A stretch of DNA of 28,883 nt from an uncultured Lachnospiraceae bacterium (lineage in GTDB: Bacteria > Bacillota > Clostridia > Lachnospirales > Lachnospiraceae). Position 1 is the stretch's first letter. Each line of letters starts with the position of its first letter. Positions 24,240-28,883 of the stretch are shown piece by piece. The position numbers and the translations under genes were made by a program. The DNA lies in the NCBI GenBank assembly GCA_905201915.1, contig CAJKQE010000023.1:1-28883 (forward strand), read 5' to 3'. The notes below the pieces were generated by a model, which saw nothing but the letters and a program-made list of their open reading frames with translations, ran no database searches and was not told where the DNA came from.

Positions 24240-24269
24240 ATTATATGAAGGGAGAAAATATATTGTTAG
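24240..24269 (-). promoter_or_regulatory. Candidate promoter of the four-gene unit
   Basis: A consensus -10 TATAAT (24245-24240 on the minus strand) lies about 29 bp before the start of the 115-residue protein gene. The best -35 is CTAACA (24269-24264) at an 18-bp spacing, which is weak. The inverted-repeat element begins just upstream. Confidence 0.45.
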
Positions 24270-24279
24270 AGTAATATAT

Positions 24280-24373
24280 AAATGTCCCTATTTTTTATGC
24301 TCAGTCTGCGTTCCCTTTGAGCCTATGGTCTCAACGGGTACTCGACAAATTCGCTAAAAAAATAGGGACATTT
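24280..24373. repeat. Long inverted-repeat element, REP/MITE-like
   Basis: Perfect 17-bp arms AAATGTCCCTATTTTTT (24280-24296) and its complement (24357-24373) enclose 60 bases. Inside them a second hairpin is nested: CCCtTTGAG (24313-24321) and CTCAAcGGG (24330-24338) with one mismatch. Outside, the A/T flanks TATA and TTTATTTATA continue the symmetry. No protein is encoded. It lies between two operons that both run leftwards, near a promoter. The nested palindrome shape and GGGACA-rich arms recall REP elements or small non-autonomous transposons, but no transposase, clear target duplication or second copy is in the window. It may also attenuate transcription from the anti-sigma gene. Confidence 0.6.
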
Positions 24374-24444
24374 TATTTATATTCCACAGCAATTTATTTT
24401 TAATATAGTTTAGTAGTGAAACGCTTTTATTCTTTTAACAAGTT

Positions 24445-25449
24445 CTAGTTAGCCCTTGTTTGTAGGGAAGTAAATCTTATGTCTTCTACGAAAATAGACT
24501 GTTCTTCCAGATTTTGAAGATAGGTCAGTATATTGTCTTTTTTTCCTGATACACAATAATTTTTACTTTCCAGTGTTTTTAAATCCTGTGCATCCTGATA
24601 AGTTTTTTCTAAAACGCCGACTTCATCCGTCCATGCTGTTATTCCGTCACATAATCCCAAATCTCTCCATATCTCTGGATAATCTAAAAGTTTTTCCAAA
24701 TTTGACAGATATACTTTTTTCAATTCTTCTTCTGATAGACTTTCTCTCTCGTCCTCTTTTTCCATACATACAGTACGATTGCTTAACTGTAAACCTCCCT
24801 GAAATTCTGCATTAGGCTGATGTACCTGCATCCAGTCCACTTCAACAGGCAAACTGCGAAGTTCATTTACTGTTTTTGTTCTGCTGTCACTAACAGACAG
24901 ATACACCACTGCTGATTCCGGCAATTCTTCTATCTGTTCCACAATTTCCTCTTTATCACTGTATGACTGCTCAAATCTTCCAAAAACATGAATAAAATGC
25001 ATCTGACTGGATTCGATTACATCCTTATATTTTCCACGTTTCACATAAAATCCTGCATTAGGAGCTCCTATTTGCACCCATGATTTTCCATCTGTCATCT
25101 GTACCTGAATTTCATAATTTGCAAAACCTTTATGGGTAACCTCCATATCCATGATTTCCATATAAGGTTGGGAAATTTCCCAATAATCCCGCATTACATT
25201 TGTATAAATTTTATCCGGTTCTTTATTCAGCTTATAAGGATTAAGATACAAACAACTCATAACAGGACTGATAACTAAAAAAATCAAAAGTAAGAGAATA
25301 AGAGTTACTGAAACCGTAGTTATAATAATTTTGCGAATTCTTCTGTTAATACTTTGATTAATCTTCTTTTCCAAATCATCTTGGGGTGGAATCTCTTCCA
25401 TAAGAACATTTAATTCTTCATCTAATTTTTTTTCATCCCAATCTTTCAT
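24445..25449 (-). CDS. Transmembrane anti-sigma factor
   Basis: This 334-residue protein is a single-pass membrane protein. An acidic cytoplasmic N-terminal part (1-39, including EELNVLMEEIPPQDDLEKKI) is followed by one helix (about 40-62) and a 270-residue outer domain. The layout and segments such as WEISQPYMEIM and APNAGFYVKRGKY match the Sigma_reg_N/Sigma_reg_C families found beside ECF sigma factors in Firmicutes. It should hold the neighbouring sigma factor inactive until a cell-surface signal is sensed; the signal is unknown. Its ATG follows the sigma stop codon directly (no spacer), with the ribosome binding site AAGGAGGG inside the sigma gene, so translation is coupled. Confidence 0.85.
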   Translation of the reverse strand: MKDWDEKKLDEELNVLMEEIPPQDDLEKKINQSINRRIRKIIITTVSVTLILLLLIFLVISPVMSCLYLNPYKLNKEPDKIYTNVMRDYWEISQPYMEIMDMEVTHKGFANYEIQVQMTDGKSWVQIGAPNAGFYVKRGKYKDVIESSQMHFIHVFGRFEQSYSDKEEIVEQIEELPESAVVYLSVSDSRTKTVNELRSLPVEVDWMQVHQPNAEFQGGLQLSNRTVCMEKEDERESLSEEELKKVYLSNLEKLLDYPEIWRDLGLCDGITAWTDEVGVLEKTYQDAQDLKTLESKNYCVSGKKDNILTYLQNLEEQSIFVEDIRFTSLQTRAN

Positions 25450-25941
25450 CTACATTCCCTCCTTCATACTGCTGATTAATTTTTTCTTTGCACGACACCG
25501 TATCTGCCTTACATTCTCTTTTGTTAATCCGTGAGTTTCCGCAATTTCTGCGTCACTTAATTGAAAATAAATGCTTTCTATTAAAATTTCTTTCATTTGC
25601 ACCGGTAAGTCTGTAATTGCCAAAAACAAGGTCTTTCGCTCCTCCTGGTCAATCATGCCTGCTAATAAGTCTTCATCTGAACTTGAGTGTGTACAAAGCA
25701 ATTCTCCGTTGTCTAAAAGTTCTTTCTTACGCTTACGATAAAGATTGTAAAATTCGTTTTTCAATACCTTGACTAACCAGCTTTTTAAACTTCCTGTATT
25801 TTCGTAGGACAAAAATGCTTTTACAAAAGTTTCCTGAAGCAAGTCTTCTGCATCTGTCTGGTTTTTGGTGAGAGACAGAGCATACAAATATACAGATTTG
25901 TGATATTTCTCATAAATAAATTGCCATTCATCCTTTTTCAT
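25450..25941 (-). CDS. ECF-type RNA polymerase sigma factor
   Basis: The 163-residue protein has the two ECF sigma domains. Region 2 includes FIYEKYHKSVYLYALSLT, the DAEDLLQETF core-binding segment and GSLKSWLVKVLKNEFYN for -10 recognition. Region 4 carries the helix-turn-helix LSDAEIAETHGLTKENVRQI for -35 binding (about residues 127-147). It is an alternative sigma factor directing RNA polymerase to a stress or envelope regulon. It heads a two-gene unit with its anti-sigma factor. A candidate self-recognised promoter lies 40-60 bp upstream. The ECF subgroup cannot be fixed by eye. Confidence 0.92.
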   Translation of the reverse strand: MKKDEWQFIYEKYHKSVYLYALSLTKNQTDAEDLLQETFVKAFLSYENTGSLKSWLVKVLKNEFYNLYRKRKKELLDNGELLCTHSSSDEDLLAGMIDQEERKTLFLAITDLPVQMKEILIESIYFQLSDAEIAETHGLTKENVRQIRCRAKKKLISSMKEGM

Positions 25942-25980
25942 ACGCTCCCTCCCTTCCTTCTTCTATTATTAAAACATATC

Positions 25981-26001
25981 ACGGAGGGAATTGTGACAGT
26001 T
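25981..26001 (-). promoter_or_regulatory. Candidate ECF-type autoregulated promoter
   Basis: On the minus strand, AAC (26001-25999, in AAAAACTGTCACA) and CGT (25983-25981, in CCGTGATA) are 15 bp apart, 40 bp before the sigma start codon. An AAC-type -35 and CGT-type -10 at this spacing fit ECF promoters, which are often recognised by their own sigma factor. The evidence is motif spacing only. Confidence 0.4.
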
Positions 26002-26020
26002 TTTATGAAAATATTTATTT

Positions 26021-26077
26021 TAAAAAAGAGGCTATCGCATTAAGTGCATGTCTTAAATACTTAAAGCGACAACCTCT
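26021..26077 (-). terminator. Terminator after sdpR-sdpI
   Basis: In the minus-strand RNA, AGAGGUUGUCGC (26077-26066) pairs with GCGAUAGCCUCU (26038-26027) across 12 positions using two G-U pairs, followed by six U. On the plus strand the same two positions are C-A mismatches, which fixes the direction as minus. It ends read-through before the sigma factor promoter. Part of the 298-bp gap between the sigma and sdpI genes. Confidence 0.8.
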
Positions 26078-26163
26078 AAAAAATTATTGCAAATTCATTC
26101 CACTTATTCTGTAATAAAGAAAAGGAACAATCGCCCACAAGGGGTTGACCCTGTAAATGATAA

Positions 26164-26219
26164 CATAGAAAATACCACCCGAAACCTGTCAAAGTTTTTA
26201 TGAGGGTGGTATTTCTATG
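26164..26219 (-). terminator. Long hairpin just after sdpI, possible first terminator
   Basis: Arms CATAGAAAATACCACCC (26164-26180) and GGGTGGTATTTCTATG (26204-26219) pair over 16 positions with a one-base bulge and a 23-base loop. It begins 21 bp after the sdpI stop. The only U-run is inside the stem, so it may be a terminator with A-U outer pairs, an mRNA-stabilising hairpin or a small repeat. Between it and the next hairpin (26078-26163) I see nothing further. Confidence 0.5.
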
Positions 26220-26239
26220 CTTAAATTATCAGTGACAAA

Positions 26240-26881
26240 TCAAATCCCTTTCCTATAAAGTACAAAGGAGTATACCATCGGTACAACTATAATTAAAACA
26301 ACCACCACAAACAGCATTTCTGTCATCTTGAAAAATCCATTGATGCAAAACAGAATACCGCCGATAATAAACAACCATGAAGCCATGCGATGTGTCTTAT
26401 TCCAGTTTTTTTCGCTGCTTAAAGTCCACGGAATTTTAATTCCCACCGTATAGTTCTGTTTGATTTTGTGCATATAATTTCCCATAACAATAAATAAAAT
26501 CCCCACTAAAAAGTTAATTATCATTCCAATATCCACAGAATATCCAAGGGCAATGGTATAAGTTGACATCATAACAATTAAGGAAATAATCGGTACGAGC
26601 CACAATATAAAAGCAAACATCTTTTTATTAATGTTTTTCTTTTTGGGATCATTTGATGTAATCAAAAAACAAAACCACTGTAATGCCAGCATTAAGAGAG
26701 GCATTCCAAAAACTGTCATAGGTTTACTGCTCCAGCCATTCGCCTGATTATCTGCTCCAAAATGGGTTGCAATTTCATTTGGAAGTTTATCCCACAAAAT
26801 AACTCCCATAACAACAGGAATTAGCATCATAATTGATGTAATTATCATAATTCCTTTATATTCACTTCTCTTCATTTTCAT
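26240..26881 (-). CDS. sdpI: SdpI-family membrane protein
   Basis: This roughly 213-residue protein has about six membrane spans. Two SdpI signatures are visible: LPNEIATHFGADNQANGW near the N-terminus (the DUF1648 part) and NYTVGIKIPWTLSSEKNWNKTHR before the last spans. In B. subtilis, SdpI gives immunity to the SdpC toxin and sequesters the SdpR repressor at the membrane when toxin is present. I place the start at the second ATG (26881): AAAGGA is about six bases before it, while the first ATG (26884) is too close. The gene overlaps sdpR by about 20 bp. No sdpA, sdpB or sdpC is in the window. Confidence 0.85.
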   Translation of the reverse strand: MKMKRSEYKGIMIITSIMMLIPVVMGVILWDKLPNEIATHFGADNQANGWSSKPMTVFGMPLLMLALQWFCFLITSNDPKKKNINKKMFAFILWLVPIISLIVMMSTYTIALGYSVDIGMIINFLVGILFIVMGNYMHKIKQNYTVGIKIPWTLSSEKNWNKTHRMASWLFIIGGILFCINGFFKMTEMLFVVVVLIIVVPMVYSFVLYRKGI

Positions 26882-27146
26882 CATCTTCCTTTCTTAACTG
26901 GGCAAGCCATGCCATAATTTCTTCTACCACAGAGGTATTTAAATCGTAATAAATAAAGTTTTTTTCTTTTTCTTCCCACACCAGTCCTGCTTTCTTCAAA
27001 ACATTTAAGTGATTGGAAATTGTTGCGCTGGTTATATCAAAGTGACTGGCAATTTCTCCTGCAGACATCCTTCCTTTCTTGAGCATTTGTAAGATTTCCC
27101 TCCTTACGGGATTTGATAACGCTTTAAACGTATCCGCAAAACTCAT
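26862..27146 (-). CDS. sdpR: SdpR-like ArsR-family repressor
   Basis: The 94-residue protein is a winged-helix repressor of the ArsR type: FKALSNPVRREILQMLKKGRMSAGEIASHF is followed by the recognition helix ITSATISNHLNVLKKAGLV and the wing EEKEKNFIYYDL. It has no metal-binding cysteine box, so it is not a metal sensor; the linked SdpI gene points to SdpR, which represses sdpRI until SdpI removes it. The ATG follows AGGAGAGGTGAGAG. The gene lies directly behind a strong promoter carrying two adjacent operator copies, in line with autorepression. Confidence 0.88.
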   Translation of the reverse strand: MSFADTFKALSNPVRREILQMLKKGRMSAGEIASHFDITSATISNHLNVLKKAGLVWEEKEKNFIYYDLNTSVVEEIMAWLAQLRKEDDENEEK

Positions 27147-27173
27147 TCTCTCACCTCTCCTTCTTGTATCTAT

Positions 27174-27234
27174 TTAGAAAATATTCTAATTAGATGTTTT
27201 TCTAAATAGTAGCAGATTTTTTTCATTCTGTCAA
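27174..27234 (-). promoter_or_regulatory. sdpR-sdpI promoter with two tandem operators
   Basis: On the minus strand, a perfect -35 TTGACA (27234-27229) and -10 TACTAT (27211-27206) are 17 bp apart, with a TGC extended -10. Immediately downstream, two copies of TTAGA-N6-TCTAA lie back to back (27174-27189 and 27190-27205), and the pair is itself part of a 40-bp dyad (outer arms CTATTTAGAAAA and TTTTCTAAATAG, 27170-27209). Binding there would block RNA polymerase at the start site. Confidence 0.8.
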
Positions 27235-27250
27235 TAGAAATCGTGAACCT

Positions 27251-27289
27251 AAAAAGAGCCATCATATTATTTCTAATATGATAGCCCTT
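27251..27289 (-). terminator. Terminator of the Na+/phosphate cotransporter gene
   Basis: A 16-position stem (27254-27269 and 27274-27289) with a four-base loop is fully paired in the minus-strand RNA with two G-U pairs and is followed by five U. It lies 14 bp past the cotransporter stop. Confidence 0.8.
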
Positions 27290-27302
27290 CCTATCTCATT
27301 TC

Positions 27303-28883
27303 TTATGCACTTACTTTTCCAAGTCCCATTTCCTGACCAATATTTAAAATATGATCTCCAATTCGTTCAAAGTCTGTAAGCATCTCTGCGTAAATAATGC
27401 AGCCTTCTTCTGAGCAGGTTCCTTTCTGCATACGGACTAACTGTTTCTTTCTATAATCCTCAGTCATATCATCAATCTTCTGTTCAAAGTCCTCAATAAC
27501 CTTTACATTATCCATGGTATTGTCTTTAATCTGACCTAAGAAATCTAAGGCTTTCCCACAGATATCACGCATCTCATCGATTTCTTCTTTGACTTCCTCT
27601 GAGAAAGAAATACCCTGTTTTTCAATCATTTTTGTATATTCGCAAATGTTCATGGCATGATCACCAATTCGTTCTACATTACCGCAAACCTTAAACAGAG
27701 CACTGATATACTGAGAGTCGTTCGGATTACTTTCATTTACCAGAACTTTGGAAATATATTTAGAGATTTCCTTATTCAGATAATCAATGTAGTCTTCACG
27801 TTCTCTTACTTCTTCTAAAAGTTCTTTCTTTCCTTCTTTCACACAAAGGAAACTGCTGTCTACATTCTGTTTTGCCATATTGATCATACGATGTAACTCA
27901 TTTTTAATGCCTGTTACAGCAATGGCAGAAAGACCAATCTGTGTATCTCTTTTTGTTTCCATCGGATGAATAAATTCCATGTGCATAACGCCTTCCAACT
28001 CTTCTTTTTTCTCTGGAAGAATTTTTACTGCCAATTTAGCAAGGTATGTTCCAAATGGAATTAATAACAAGGTTGTTGCAATATTAAATAATGTATGCAT
28101 ATTTGCAATCTGTGCAGATACATTACCTGGTGTAAAGCTTTCTACCAGAGATGTCAATGGTGTCAGCAGACATACAACTGTAAAGATTGTTGTACCGATA
28201 ATATTAAATAACAGGTGAATAACTGTTGTACGTTTTGCATTTCTGCTTGTACCGATTGCTGCTAATACAGCAGTGATACAAGTACCAATGTTCTGTCCGA
28301 ACAATACAAATACCGCATTTGGCAATCCAATCAGTCCACTGGTTGCAAGCGCCTGTAAAATACCTACAGATGCAGATGAAGACTGAATAATTGCTGTAAA
28401 AATCATACCCGCTAAAATTCCTAATACCGGATTAGAGAATTTTGTCATAAGAGAAACAAAAGCTTCAGATTCTCTTAAAGGCATCATTGCACCGCTCATC
28501 ATTTCCATACCGATGAACAGAATACCAAGACCTGCTACAATTAAACCATAGTGATGTACTTGCTGTTTCTTAACAAAAACAATTGCCGCAACACCACAAA
28601 AAGCAAATAACGGTGCCAATGCGCCAATGTCAAGCGCAATTAACTGTCCTGTTATGGTTGTACCGATATTGGCACCCATAATAATCCAAACAGCCTGCTT
28701 TAATGTCATCATTCCGGAATTAACAAATCCAACTACCATAACTGTTGTTGCGGATGAAGACTGAATAACAGCCGTAATACCTGCACCTACCAAAACTCCT
28801 AAAAAACGATTTGCTGTAAGCTTCTCTAATATCTGTTTCATACGATTTCCGGCTGCTGCCTCTAAACCGTTGCTCATCATCTG
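27303..28883 (-). CDS. Na+/phosphate cotransporter with C-terminal PhoU domain (5' end outside window)
   Basis: This is an NptA/YjbB-type sodium-phosphate symporter with a fused PhoU-like regulatory domain. Two inverted repeats are seen, each with a QSSS motif: AVIQSSSATTVMVVGF (about 38-53 of the visible part) and AIIQSSSASVGIL (about 163-175), plus GANIGTT and GQNIGTC. From about residue 330 the chain is soluble and helical, with ERIGDHAMNI and ERIGDHILNI, the paired PhoU signatures. The visible reading frame starts QMMSNGLEAAAGN; relatives have about 20-25 more residues before this (a first membrane helix), and the frame stays open to the window edge, so the true start is beyond base 28883. 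No pst or phoB genes are seen. Confidence 0.92.
   Translation of the reverse strand, partial: QMMSNGLEAAAGNRMKQILEKLTANRFLGVLVGAGITAVIQSSSATTVMVVGFVNSGMMTLKQAVWIIMGANIGTTITGQLIALDIGALAPLFAFCGVAAIVFVKKQQVHHYGLIVAGLGILFIGMEMMSGAMMPLRESEAFVSLMTKFSNPVLGILAGMIFTAIIQSSSASVGILQALATSGLIGLPNAVFVLFGQNIGTCITAVLAAIGTSRNAKRTTVIHLLFNIIGTTIFTVVCLLTPLTSLVESFTPGNVSAQIANMHTLFNIATTLLLIPFGTYLAKLAVKILPEKKEELEGVMHMEFIHPMETKRDTQIGLSAIAVTGIKNELHRMINMAKQNVDSSFLCVKEGKKELLEEVREREDYIDYLNKEISKYISKVLVNESNPNDSQYISALFKVCGNVERIGDHAMNICEYTKMIEKQGISFSEEVKEEIDEMRDICGKALDFLGQIKDNTMDNVKVIEDFEQKIDDMTEDYRKKQLVRMQKGTCSEEGCIIYAEMLTDFERIGDHILNIGQEMGLGKVSA

Noticed and set aside
28860..28880. True N-terminus of the phosphate cotransporter at MMSNGLE
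   Set aside because: Homologues carry a first membrane helix before this segment and the frame stays open to the window edge.
1..28883. CRISPR array, integron, prophage or transposase genes
   Set aside because: No regularly spaced repeats, integrase, phage structural gene or transposase was found on either strand.

Overview
The window looks like ordinary chromosome from an AT-rich, low-GC Gram-positive gut anaerobe, most likely a Lachnospiraceae member (Clostridia). The basis is the gene set: GlgC with GlgD, SpoVG, a two-domain DnaD-like loader with a DnaI-like ATPase, a divergent long PRPP synthetase, YhaO/YhaN, an M29 aminopeptidase and an SdpR/SdpI pair. Strong Shine-Dalgarno sequences and A/T-rich sigma-A promoters fit this. 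There is no transposase, phage gene, rRNA, tRNA or CRISPR array. Species cannot be fixed from the sequence alone.

Layout, left to right. (1) 1-6.6 kb: an RsmF-type rRNA methyltransferase gene converges on a heterodimeric ABC exporter operon; then a YitT-like membrane protein gene is divergent from a BmrR-type MerR regulator. Both the exporter and the YitT gene have a textbook MerR-type promoter with a 19-bp spacer holding an inverted repeat. (2) 6.6-9.5 kb: glgC-glgD-spoVG, minus strand (glycogen precursor synthesis plus a nucleic-acid-binding regulator). (3) 9.6-14.9 kb, plus strand: murC, then a DnaA-box cluster, then dnaD-like, dnaI-like and prs genes, then a 72-residue membrane protein behind its own near-consensus promoter. 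(4) 14.9-18.9 kb, minus strand: asnS followed by an Mre11-like/Rad50-like pair (YhaO and a short, membrane-inserted YhaN). (5) 19.0-24.2 kb, minus strand: a tightly packed operon of a 115-residue unknown protein, a methyltransferase, a large membrane-anchored beta-propeller-like protein with a degenerate papain-like tail, and an M29 aminopeptidase. (6) 24.2-24.4 kb: an inverted-repeat element of REP/MITE-like shape. (7) 24.4-26.0 kb: an ECF sigma factor and its anti-sigma factor, with a candidate self-recognised promoter. (8) 26.2-27.2 kb: sdpR-sdpI without the sdpABC toxin genes, controlled by two back-to-back operator copies. (9) From 27.3 kb to the right edge: a Na+/phosphate cotransporter with a PhoU domain, cut off at its 5' end by the window.

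Most genes are housekeeping or common accessory genes. The parts most worth a second look are regulatory: the DnaA-box array in front of the helicase-loader operon, the two MerR promoters with one MerR gene nearby, the tandem SdpR-type operators, and the palindrome that fills the promoter of the 72-residue protein gene. Among proteins, the membrane-anchored propeller protein with an apparently inactive C39-like tail is the least described. I did not find a clearly new defence or mobile system.
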